DNA of 19,265 nt from the NCBI GenBank assembly GCA_910592005.1, contig CAJVPP010001553.1:1-19265 (forward strand), read 5' to 3'. The notes below the pieces were generated by a model. It saw only the letters and a program-made list of their open reading frames with translations. It did no database searches and was not told the origin of the DNA. Source of the DNA: Funneliformis mosseae (Eukaryota > Glomeromycota > Glomeromycetes > Glomerales > Glomeraceae). This document shows positions 9,536-19,005 of the stretch, piece after piece; positions within the stretch are counted from its first letter, which is position 1; the number at the start of each line of letters is the position of its first letter. The translations under genes and the position numbers were made by a program.

Positions 9536-10624
9536 ATGGATTTTTATCATTGTGTATTAAATCTAACTGATCAATCAACTATAAAAGAATGCTTATTTTC
9601 AGATATGCTTATTTTTAATTTTACTTATACCATAATGAAAATCTAAGAAGTGTTTATTTGAATAAATACTTATTTTCAGTATTTTACAGTATTATTAATC
9701 TATTCTAAAGTAATTCTAATTTATACACTAAATAGTAATTTATTTAATATAAACTGACTTTGCTTAGTCTGGTAAAAGACCAAGAGTCAATAAATTTCCA
9801 TATTTAAATTGGCAAATTGTATATAGCGATATATATTACTCTAATGCTATAAACAGTATTACTATATAGCTGAAATCAGTTAAGATTTAGTATTAATTCA
9901 AGATGAGAATTGGCTACTTTATTTTAAAAAAAATTATTAAATCTTATGAAGATTCTTTTAATATCAACCACACTTTATTATCATATATATTAATCATAAT
10001 ATTATCAAAATGCTGATGATTTATCTATTGTCTTAAGCTAGTTTTAAAATTAGATCAACAATACATAAAGTGAGTTATTGTTGTATTCCAGAAAATAAAA
10101 AGATTAAATTAGGTTGAATTAATGTTTGATTTGTCAATATGATTTTTTGAGATAACAGAGTATTATAAAATCATGTTTTGCAAATTAACGAATTAGAAAA
10201 TTCTACATGTTAACATTTCATTACAGTTAATATATTATTCTATTAAAAATTCACTACTTCCTATTTTTGATACAGCTTATGACATTTAGAATAAGTAATA
10301 AAATGGTGAAATCAGTCATTTAATCTAAGTATTTTTTTCATTAAGTATATTGAATTTGAAAAGTTTTTAAATTTGTTATCTCTGATTTCTATCAAAACTA
10401 ATTTCATAAATTTTATTAATATTATTACAGGACCAATTAATCAAATAATAATTTATTAGATGATAATTAATAAGAAAGTAATTTATTAGATAGCAAAGTA
10501 GTAATTACATAAGATAATATATTGATTAAGACACAGTAAATTATATGGTTAAGTATAGTAGATATTTATTAAACAAATATAGTTAGAATAGACAAATAAT
10601 ATAATTAATTAAATAATATAATTA
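9536..10624. other. AT-rich spacer, nothing firmly recognised
   Basis: No frame with coding character and no ordered repeat is seen. Small features are a near repeat of CTTATTTTCAG (about 9591 and 9670) and a weak hairpin near 9765-9785. About 10430-10624 may carry an eroded upstream part of the relic at 10625. Confidence 0.45.
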
Positions 10625-10858
10625 GCTAAAAGATGAAATACTAAAAAACAAAAATGGAAAATAGAAATACAGGCAGGAATAATAGAATTACAAGATAATA
10701 AATATATATAGATAGCACTTTTGATGACAATTAGTTTAGGATTAGCCAGCTATGCTATGGCTATAATAACTTTTATAAAAATAGCTTATTTTCAGCTAAG
10801 ATTTAGAAATTATCTTTGGGAAATTAACAGTCTTTTTGAAAAATTTGAAGGAAATTAA
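10625..10858 (+). pseudogene. unidentified coding relic with a membrane-like segment
   Basis: I do not recognise the family. One frame stays open for 77 codons except for a TGA at 10634 and a TAG at 10709, and it ends at TAA 10856. It reads KQKWKIEIQAGIIELQD, then a hydrophobic stretch ISLGLASYAMAIITFIKIAY, then FQLRFRNYLWEI and an end in LFEKFEGN. The hydrophobic stretch is about 25 residues with Lys and Arg on its C-terminal side, compatible with one transmembrane helix near the C terminus. Both internal stops are one G-to-A step from TGG, the same decay seen in the neighbouring transposase relics. The composition (Trp, Gly, Ala and Gln in an AT-rich background) argues for a former gene. 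It could be the last exon of a larger protein. Confidence 0.5.
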
Positions 10859-11164
10859 AAAATTATAATAAATAATACCTTTTAATAAAAATAATCTTTA
10901 ATCTTTACTTGTATTTTTTGAGGAATCAACAGTTAAGGATGAGTTTAATAAACATGATTTACCCTAATTCCAAGTAAGCTTATTAACTTGTATCTTACTA
11001 TTTGATATCCTTAGAATTGTTAAATATTATGAGTAATTAAACCAATCAAATAAATCAAGTATAATAATACCTCAATTGCAGATTCTGTATCTTGTCCAAA
11101 ATGACATAATTCAAAGTAAAATTTACAAAAATCAGTTATTAATTAATTTTGTATTTGATGAATT
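10859..11164. other. AT-rich spacer
   Basis: It lies between two convergent coding relics. Eroded C-terminal sequence of the minus-strand relic may extend into it, but I see nothing firm. Confidence 0.4.
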
Positions 11165-11795
11165 TTAAAATAGCTCATAATTCAGTAATACATAATTTTC
11201 AAAAGTTTTAAAATCATTCTCTACAGAATCATCATCTTCAGATTCACCTATAATATAATTTTCTTTAGTGGTAAATTCTAAAGATTCTGAAGGTTGATCA
11301 GCTTTTGTTTTAGGATTATCAAAAGGATTTATGTTAGATTTTAGATGATTTGTATATTTTCTTACATGTTTTTAAGATAAAAAGTAGAATCAAATCTTCT
11401 TGATATCTATCATTAGATTCATATTCAATAATTTTTATAATTCATCTAGTCAAAATCGATGTTAATAATTCTTCTATTTCATCTTATATTTCAAATTGAT
11501 GAAATATATCTGAAATAAAACTTTGTGAATCTTAATATTAACTCTAGTATTATGAGACGTTGATGGTCTAAAAGTAGATATATTTTCTTTATTAGTTAAA
11601 TCACTAATTGATCTACTTATTCTTCTATAAGAAAGTATATTAGAAGATTGAAAATAGAAATATTTTTTTCATCAATTAATCTAGGAATCAATTTATTTCT
11701 TTTACAAGAAGATATATTAGAAGATTGACTTGATAATAAATCATCATAATCATCACATATTTTAGAAATTGATTTTTTTAGCTTATTTTTATTTT
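11165..11795 (-). pseudogene. unidentified Ser/Asn/Asp-rich coding relic with an internal repeat
   Basis: I do not recognise the family. Pieces of coding character follow each other on the minus strand in shifting frames. From about 11795 it reads KSISKICDDYDDLLSSQSSN, then SNISSCKRNKLIPRLIDEKN. It continues with SNILSYRRISRSISDLTNKE, then STFRPSTSHNTRV. Next come DEIEELLTSILTR (then TGA, a likely former TGG) and YESNDRYQEDLILLF. The best open piece (11377 down to the stop at 11165) has HVRKYTNHLKSNINPFDNPK and an acidic GESEDDDSVENDF. SQSSNISSCKR and QSSNILSYRR are two copies of a segment 78 bp apart (plus-strand 11697-11724 and 11619-11646). The polar, low-complexity character suits a disordered N-terminal region of a nuclear or element-encoded protein, but that is only a guess. 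Confidence 0.45.
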
Positions 11796-12664
11796 ATAAT
11801 TGAAAAATTAAGAAAAAATAAAAGTTTAAAATAGAGTTTTTTATGAGAACAATTTTAGTTGAATTTTATATTTTTAAAAAATACAGTAGTTTTGCAAATA
11901 TTTATATTATTATTGAATATTGTTTTCCTTTTTTAGTAAGTGTAAACAATTAAACAAATTTTCTTTTTAAAATAATTTTAATGTTTATAACTATTTTTGT
12001 TAAGTTCACTTTGATTTAATGTATTGATAATTGTTTTTAAATCTTGTACTGATTTAATGCATGATAAAAGTATTATTTTTGATTTACTTTAAGTTCATTT
12101 TGATTTACAGCAAAATTTATAATTCACTAATCATCCCCTGAAAATCAAATTTTAAATGTATAAATTCATACATTTATATATTTAGATTTTATACAATATA
12201 ATTGATAATTATATATTAAATAAATGCAAATATATATGCAATATAATTTTTTCATAATGGTAATTGAAAACTTGAAGTTGACTTATCATTTAAATGCATA
12301 TCCTATATGCTTAATTTGTATTGAATATAATGAGTTATATAGAGAGTCTAATAAATGTACTATTAAAGAACTCTAATGAAATAAAAATAGTAAAAATAAA
12401 GTTAATTTTCATAATAAACTTCTTAAAAATTTATCAAAGAAACAAAATCCTAGAAATTCTAAATATAATTTATCATTTATTAATTAGTTTTATCAAAATA
12501 CTTCTTTTAAAATTAAAATTTCAAAGCAACAAAATAATGTAAATATATATTGCAAGTATATTAACAGATATGATTATTTAAACAGGAGTTAATAATTTTT
12601 TTATAATTTATTATTATAGTTTTTATTAAATTTAAATTATTTTTTAACTTAAAATTTTTTTAAA
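11796..12664. other. AT-rich spacer with a doubtful open frame
   Basis: An open frame of 73 codons runs from 12321 to 12542 on the plus strand (start MNIMSYIESLINVLL). Its composition is almost all Ile, Leu, Lys and Asn, as expected of random AT-rich DNA. A neighbouring frame over the same bases is more polar and has several stops. Part of it may be an upstream exon of the relic at 12665, but I cannot show this. Confidence 0.35.
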
Positions 12665-13485
12665 GCTAAAAAACTAGCAGAAGTAAATACAGCAAAGTTT
12701 CTTAAAGATATTCTAAATGAAATAATCAAATTACTGTTAAATAATTCAACTTCTATAAATATTTTACCTCAAGATATATTATTATCAAATGATTCTAAAA
12801 TTGAACCAGTTAAATAAGGATTAAATTTATACAATATTGATTTTTATATATAGTAATTTATATTATATAATAATAAAATAGTTTTTAAATTAGTTTATAT
12901 CATATTAATATGTTATGATCAATTTTAATAGTCACGAAAAAAGCTGGATAGAGCTTTAAAAATTTTTTTTATACTTAATAATATTCTAAACTTTAGAAAT
13001 ATTAAAGAAGTGGTATTTTCTTATCATAATTTATCAGAATCATGGGGGAGTATTGAAATTGGATTAATTTGTTATCAGATATTTTTAATAGCAAAGTCTG
13101 ATCAATATGACTTAAAGGCAGATGGTTTTATTAAAGCATTTGTAGCTAAAGCAAAAAAAAATAAAAAATTTCAGTTATGTATATATTAAGATCAAGAAAA
13201 AGTTGTAAAACGTAAAGCAACAGTTTATGGAAGTACTATTATGTGAGATTAAACTCTAATATAAAAAACTTGAGTATATTATTATATTATAAATTTATTA
13301 AAATATAATTAAAAATTATAATTTTTTAATCTTTTTTTAAATATCAATAAATGATTCAGAAATTATTTATGCATTTAATCAAACAACAAGTAGAATCTGA
13401 AAATCTTTACCATAATATGAACATTATTCTCAAAGATGTTTAATATCAGATAGACAACATCTTAAATTAGATGAAGAATTGATAA
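12665..13485 (+). pseudogene. unidentified multi-exon coding relic
   Basis: I do not recognise the family, but the coding character is clear. The first piece (12665-12817) reads EVNTAKFLKDILNEIIKLLL and NILPQDILLSNDSKIEPV. The second (12932-13189) begins right after TTTTAATAG, a plausible 3' splice site, and stays open for 85 codons. It reads SRKKLDRALKIFFILNNILN, then SYHNLSESWGSIEIGLICYQ and IFLIAKSDQYDLKADGFIKA, then AFVAKAKKNKKFQLCIY. After a TAA the same frame goes on with DQEKVVKRKATVYGSTIM and then TGA and TAA, which look like former Trp codons. A third piece (about 13353-13485) reads SEIIYAFNQTTSRI, a TGA, then YEHYSQRCLISDRQHLKLDE. The region 12810-12931 looks like an intron. No catalytic motif was recognised. 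It may be a host gene copy or an accessory protein of a transposon. Confidence 0.55.
12809..12931 (+). other. probable fossil intron in the unidentified relic
   Basis: Coding ends at ...DSKIEP and resumes at SRKKLDRAL. Between them lie about 120 very AT-rich bases beginning GTTAAATAAG and ending TTTTAATAG. The limits are inferred from where coding character stops and starts. Confidence 0.45.
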
Positions 13486-14129
13486 CTATATATTATATAA
13501 TTAATATTTACTTAAAACATAAAATATTTAATTTTATTTAAATAGGTTAATAAAATGGAGAATGTAAATGAAAAAAAATCTGCCAAAAATATCATTTTTT
13601 GATATCAATAACTTACAACTAAAAGATTATTAATGAAAATATAAGATAATAATTTATTTTCATCAAGTAATATTTTTAATTTATTTTAAACTTTTATATG
13701 CTTATTTATATATTATTAAATATTCTTTTTATTATTCACATTAAAATATCAAAAAAAATAATAATCTTATATTATTTTCATTTTCAATGAAGTTCTAGAA
13801 GGTAAAAAATTTATTATAAATCATCACTTAATACTGATAGGATAGAATATTTACCAAATTAAATTATGAGTAATGTATTCTATTAACAATATGCTGATAT
13901 TTAGTTAAATTTAAAAACAGTGTTAGTAAATTTTGACGAATTTTTTTAAATTTTTTATATAGTAATTTTATAGTAATATAATAATATGCTTTATAATAGT
14001 AGTATAATAATAATATAATAAACATTTTAGTTTACTTCGTATTATAATTATTGAAATTTTAATATTAAATAATCAAATAAAAACAAATACTTTATTTGCT
14101 TATTAAATTTATTTAATAAAAATAGATAT
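13486..14129. other. AT-rich spacer
   Basis: A short piece near 13545-13600 (VNKMENVNEKKSAKN) may be a further exon of the preceding relic. The rest, including the TAATATAATAAT-type simple sequence at 13970-14025, shows no gene. Confidence 0.4.
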
Positions 14130-14631
14130 TTAATAAATATATCTACCATATTTAAAACATGCATTTACTAACTCTTCTCCAATTGATATATAAGCTATTT
14201 CTAATGCTTCAGCTGGAACTTCTAATGACTTTATTCAAATTCAATTTTGTCTTAAAAAATTTTTAATATAAAAAAAAGTTTGTTCAATCTAAATAAATTT
14301 AGAAAATAAATTACTTTTAATTATTATATATTAAATAATTAAATTAATAATTAAATATTAAATACTAAATTAGAATATACAGGTAAAAATTCAAGACGTA
14401 TACCTTTTTGTCTGTAATGATTAATAATATTTAATCTTTATATATCATTGTATTATCTAAAATTAAAATACTATAAGATCTTAAAAATGTATTCATTTTT
14501 GATAACTATAACATTTATATAAATTTAGTTATAATAAATAAATATTATTAAAATTTTATTATAATAATATATGCGTACTAATATATTTTCAATAAAAAAT
14601 TCAAAGTCTTTTGAATCCTTTGCTGAAACCC
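14130..14631 (-). pseudogene. Tc1/mariner-like transposase relic, C-terminal DDE_3 part
   Basis: On the minus strand from 14631 the sequence reads WVSAKDSKDFEFFIENIL. After an intron it reads MNTFLRSYSILILDNTMIY, matching the Asp-containing strand of the DDE_3 endonuclease fold (usually ILDNA-IH). Next comes RQKGIRLEFLPVYS, matching the usual LPPYSP-NPIE region. After an AT-rich interruption it reads IEQTFFYIKNFLRQN, where the Glu is the expected third catalytic residue. It ends with SLEVPAEALEIAYISIGEEL, then VNACFKYGRYIY and a stop at 14130-14132. Two TGA codons after FLRQN sit where Trp is plausible. The His of the IH motif has become Tyr (C to T). The N-terminal half is too eroded to assign but may lie in 14632-15240. 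The superfamily call is fairly firm. Confidence 0.7.
14506..14578 (-). other. fossil GT-AG intron in the Tc1/mariner-like relic
   Basis: On the minus strand the donor GTACGC starts at 14578 and the acceptor ATGTTATAG ends at 14506. Removing these 73 bases joins FEFFIENIL to LSKMNTFLRSYSILIL in one frame, just before the catalytic strand. Confidence 0.7.
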
Positions 14632-15245
14632 ATTAAAATAAAAAATATGTTAACAATATTTTTGCAATATAACAAACATATCAATTTTGTATTTATGTTA
14701 TCTATGTTGTAACTATATGATCACAATATGTCAAATATATGTCAATTTATATAGTAAACATATATTAGAAATATGATATAAAAATATAATTATATAACAA
14801 ACATATAACAGAAATATAGTAAATATATATATTTTTTTAATCTCTGTAAACTTTTTATTTTCAGATAAAACTTCATTTAATAAATTTTAAGTGCATGAAC
14901 TTTTTGTTTTAAGAAAAATGATAATTATAATTAAAATCTTTCATCATAATAATCTATAATTACTCATAAAATAAAGATTGATAATAAGTTTTGAGATTGC
15001 GAGAGAGAAATCTAAAATAATATTTTTTTTTTGCTTAATGAATCATATTATTAAATATGGTATAAAATCCTTGTTTTTACCATACCTAATATGAATTTGT
15101 AATTTTTGTTCTTTCAATGAATCTAAATGTCAAATTCTATAATTCATATTAAAACAATATAAGTGATATAACAAAATATTTTTATTAATAATATAATAAA
15201 ATAATAAAATAAACAATATTATTATAATATTCACATGTTTTTTAT
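14632..15245 (-). other. AT-rich region, possible eroded N-terminal half of the Tc1/mariner-like relic
   Basis: The minus strand has isolated coding-like fragments, such as IHIRYGKNKDFIPYL near 15100 and VHALKIY near 14895, with no firm frame. ATATAACAAACATAT occurs near 14667 and again near 14792 within simple AT-rich sequence. Confidence 0.3.
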
Positions 15246-16248
15246 CTATACTGCATTATAATTAAATTTGTTTAAAATATAACTTCTGTTAGTTTCATCA
15301 TGTTCATTATCATATATATTTGTGCAATTATAAATAAAATGTACATATGGAACATAATCAACAAAATCAATTGGAAAAATTCAAAACTAACATGACTCTT
15401 TAGGCCTCTGAATCTTATAAAGTGAACATTCCAATACAATATTAATAATGTTTGTCATCTCAAACCAATCAAATACAAAAATGTGAAATATCGATCATTA
15501 TTTGTTTTATGCCAAATAATTTACACAATTCTGGCATATGCAATACCTTCAGATTCCTCTTCAAGTTCTACAACATCTCTGACATAAAGTTTTAATCAAA
15601 TAGAAGGATCCTGATTACTTTTAAGGACTGTGTATGTGATAGATCTATAACATTCCAAATTTTTATTCAATAATATAACTTTTGAACCTAAATGATTACT
15701 ATATGATTTGTAAAGATCTTGAAAGAATGGATTATTATTATCTAACTTTGTTAAACCTATACTTTTAATCTTATTGGTATCCTATTAATTGCAAAGTGAT
15801 ATATCAATAAAATTTTTATCACGATATACTGTATCTATAAAAATATATATAAATTAGCAAATAAGAATGAATCTATCATAACTAAATACAAGATTTATTA
15901 TCTTTATTACTTTCATGTTCATTATGATTAGTATTTATTATAAATAAACTTTCTGTGGTATACCATCCTGAGAGAATTGTGTAAAAATTTGGATCCATAG
16001 TAAGATTACCCAATGCATTGGTCCTTATGCCAAAGCAAGAATCTATCTAACTATCAATAAGATATCGTAACGCTTGAATGATATTATTATTGAGTAAGAT
16101 CAAGTTCGATTGCTTTACAGTTCATATATGATACCATATTTTTAAACGTATGATATACCATCTCTTTTATGCCTACAGCAGTATTAATAAGTATTGCAAA
16201 ATTATGAGCATGCTATAAAAGGTGTATGTTTACATGTAAATTAGGTAA

Positions 16249-16345
16249 GTTAGTAAAATTATTCAGAAATAACTAATAATATAAATTATAATATTAATAC
16301 ATTTAAAATATACTTGTAATATTAATAATATATATATGTGATCAA
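16249..16345 (-). other. probable fossil intron in the Plavaka/KDZ-like relic
   Basis: Coding ends near ...FRNLSNF and resumes at LPNLHVNIHLL (16248). About 95 AT-rich bases with many TATATA runs lie between. The exact splice sites are eroded. Confidence 0.4.
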
Positions 16346-17693
16346 ATCTCCAAAAATTACTGAGATTTCTGAAGTTATAAAAGAATACTTATTTGTGTAA
16401 GTATTTCATGTTCTTTTTTAAGTGATTCTTGCAATTCTTGATAAATATTTTCTGTTATAGTGATCGAAAATGTAAGTTTTAATGCTTTAGTTTCAATGGC
16501 CCAATATATACATAATATCGATACAGCAAAATTTTATCTTATTTTAGAATTTTTACGCTAATCATTCAAAGTATCCGTCTTTATATGATTAAATTTTAAA
16601 AAATATTGAAGAATAAATGGCATTAGCATCACAAGTCTCAATATATCAAAGAACATGAAACTTTGATGATGTTATATTGGATTAGACATTTTACACCAAT
16701 GGATAGGTTTTTCAATACTTTTCTAATACTCTACAAAGGTATTTTCACCACTTATATTAAACATATTGAATGTCACTTCTAATAAAGTCTGTACTTTTCT
16801 AGTCATAGAATAATATACATTATGTGATATTTGAAGATGTTGGTCCCAATGAAGAATGTTAAAGGATCCTGATTCTATTAATCCATATTCTGTAGATAGC
16901 CATTCTTTATTTCTTTTTGAATGTTAGTTTTTAATTTCTACAAGCCATTCATTTGTTTGCTGATAAAAATGAGCATTTTTTATAAAATTATAATTTGGAT
17001 TAGTATATTGATTATTTGAGACGTTACATATTCGACAACCATAATTAGCTCTATATTATTTCATGCCTATCAAATCGTTTTCTTATAGTAGGTCAGCAGT
17101 AATACACCCAACACCGCCTATAACCCATGCGTGATCATGTAAAATTTGAATTTATAAGTCCATTTTCTAACAATTTTATATCTTGAAGTATTGGTTTGAT
17201 AAAATCATTAAAAGTTATTTCGAATGGAACGAAACCTATTAAAAAATGGTTTTTTAGTTATTTTCAGAGAGCTAATAGCATATTCTCTAATTGTAAATAG
17301 ACACTACTTAATGAATAGTATACATTTCTGTAAGTATTAAAATCGTTGATATATATATTCAGAAATATCTTTAAGACAGGTAATTTCTGTTGCAGTTGCT
17401 TAAATGTTATAAATTCGCAAGGTAATTGATGTCTTGCTACTATATTACGATATTTCTATCTGCCATCAAAATGGTACATAATTTCTTCAATGTAAAATTG
17501 TATACTTCAGGTTCTGGCATATCATATAACCAAATAAGTATACGTTGTTCTATATTTGCTAGGTTTATTAATTTCGCTTCTCTCTCAACCAACTATAACT
17601 CTTTACCATTTCTATGAGTATCAGTTATCAGTAGAGCAGTAATTACGAAGATTTTTATATGATATAAGTGAATCAATTTTTAGTTTAAGCATA

Positions 17694-17852
17694 TGAGGTC
17701 TTTGCAATAGAAAGGGAGGAAACTCTAAAAAAATTAAAATTTTAGTTTATAAGCCAAAAATGCTCTAAATACTATAATTTGTTCAGATTTATTATTAACT
17801 CATTTTTTATTTTTTTTTTTGAGTTTCTTCCCTTTCTATTACAAAAGCCTCA
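17694..17852. mobile_element. MITE-like element (about 159 bp) with imperfect 35-bp inverted repeats
   Basis: 17691-17725 and 17821-17855 are inverted copies matching at 31 of 35 positions. They run from ATATGAGG through AATAGAAAGGGA to GAAACTC and enclose about 95 AT-rich bases. All four mismatches are transitions (C/T or G/A). Taking TGAGG...CCTCA as the element leaves TA on both sides (17692-17693 and 17853-17854), the target duplication expected for the Tc1/mariner superfamily. It interrupts the Plavaka/KDZ-like relic. Removing the element and one TA joins VVVDEINN to LKLKIDSLISYKNL in the same minus-strand frame. No protein is encoded, so it would have needed a transposase in trans. The exact ends are inferred. 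Confidence 0.8.
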
Positions 17853-18382
17853 TATTATTGTTTATTTCATCAACTACCACACTACATACTTGATACATAA
17901 ATGTTAACGATTGTTCACAATATATTAAAAAATCGCTTGCACTATAAAATTCTAGATAAAAAATGTTTTATGTTATTCAGTTATAATTTTCTATATAAAC
18001 TATGCAAAAAACATTATAACTTTCATTTTCATTTTCAATTTTGTCTTCTTTGAATAACAACGAGTCTTGTCATAGTTTACTATACCAGAATTCTCATTTT
18101 TTGTCTGCAACTATTCCAGGACCAAAGCATATTTTGGCATAAGCATCAGATTGTTTAAAATACGCTCCAGATATGTTAATGGAGAAATTGTAAATGCTTG
18201 TTTTATAGATGCATAAGTGGACGGTATTCACTATGAATAAAGAGGTACGTCATATTTACGTATATTGACTAAGGGTAGTCTATTTCTCTATTTTCAAATC
18301 TGATGAATATTTATGATAACTTCCTCTTTTCGATACTCAGAATATGTAAGAATCTTGGCAAGATCTTCATAAGCAGATGTTG

Positions 18383-18465
18383 CTACATAAAATTATTGAT
18401 TATATAGTAATATATATATATATATATATTGTATAAATAGTAAAGCATTTGTTAGCATTACTCAC
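18383..18465 (-). other. fossil GT-AG intron carrying an (AT)n microsatellite
   Basis: On the minus strand the donor GTGAGT starts at 18465 and the acceptor TTTTATGTAG ends at 18383, giving 83 bp. Splicing gives ATG ATT T/CA ACA TCT, that is MISTSAYEDLAKIL, the sequence I expect in this family. The upstream exon has a one-base shift just before the junction. Confidence 0.75.
18410..18429. repeat. (AT)10 microsatellite
   Basis: A perfect AT dinucleotide run inside the fossil intron at 18383-18465. Confidence 0.95.
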
Positions 18466-18890
18466 AAATCATGTATTTATGATCCAGATAAAAATTATTG
18501 TTGATATGAAATTTGAAAAGTATGGACCATATTCATCATCGAAACCTTTGAAGTTAGAAGACTTTCCTTCCAATATATCAATATTCATTAAAACTTCTTT
18601 ATCTACAATGTCAAATAATGGCCTATACAAATCATTAATATATTCTTCTATATCATGTTCAGGAACGATCTCCTTAAAATGATTTATAATAAAAATTATA
18701 TGTTAACTATCATATCTATAGCATTGATCATTATCATGAATCTTTATATAGTTGTACGATACTATAATTTCAAAATATGTATAATAACTTCATCTGTCAT
18801 TTCTGATAAGGTTTTAGTCTTTCTGTCAGTTAACTCTTTATCATTAGTTAAATTTAAGTCTTTTTTATGTATACCAATATTGAAAGAAGT

Positions 18891-19003
18891 AACGTTTTCT
18901 GCGTCGTCATTTTCTGAAATATTTTTTGCGTCATTGTCTTTCAAAACATTTTTTGTGTTATCGTCTTCTAAAGCATTTTTACGTCATCGTATTCTGAAAT
19001 ATT
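18891..19003 (-). repeat. 27-bp tandem repeat, four units, encoding an acidic nonapeptide
   Basis: Minus-strand units read SEYDDVKNA, LEDDNTKNV, LKDNDAKNI and SENDDAENV, nine residues each. A one-base shift falls between the first two. Coding pattern and length are kept while the bases have diverged, which suggests the array arose while the reading frame was in use. It forms the acidic N-terminal region of the Plavaka/KDZ-like relic, or of a separate upstream exon. Confidence 0.7.
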
Positions 19004-19005
19004 AT

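Larger units (their letters stand above)
15246..19005 (-). pseudogene. Plavaka/KDZ-like (CACTA-related) DDE transposase relic, nearly full length
   Basis: The longest gene relic in the window. From N to C terminus on the minus strand there is first an acidic repeat region (19005-18762). Next is EHDIEEYINDLYRPLFDIVD...NFKGFDDEYGPYFSNF (18708-18469), then an intron, then SAYEDLAKILTYSEYRKEEV, RLPLVNIRKYDVPL and TISPLTYLERILNNLMLMPK. Then come SASDFLIYCEQSL...VVVDEINN, a nested MITE (17694-17852), and ANIEQRILIWLYDMPEPEVY. The core has IYINDFNTYRNVYYSLSSVY (about 17355-17295), where the family is expected to have Asp-Asp-Phe-Gly. It continues with NHFLIGFVPF, AWVIGGVGCITADL and a CxxC (YGCRIC, 17026-17037). 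Then come PIHWCKMSNPI, HHQSFMFFDILRLVMLMPFI, WAIETKALKL, NTAVGIKEMVYHTFKNMV and ALRYLIDS. The end is DWFE/ECSLYKIQRPKE, PIDFVDYVPYVHFIYNC and a stop at 15246-15248. Stops and single-base shifts occur throughout, with Trp-to-stop changes at 18288, 18070, 17456, 16723, 15387 and 15381. That it is a transposase is likely; the exact superfamily name is tentative. Confidence 0.75.

Noticed and set aside
17426..17617. 63-codon plus-strand open frame
   Set aside because: It is antisense to the ANIEQRILIWLYDMPEPEVY segment of the transposase relic.
18449..18682. 77-codon plus-strand open frame
   Set aside because: It is the antisense shadow of the minus-strand EHDIEEYINDLYRPLF exon of the transposase relic.
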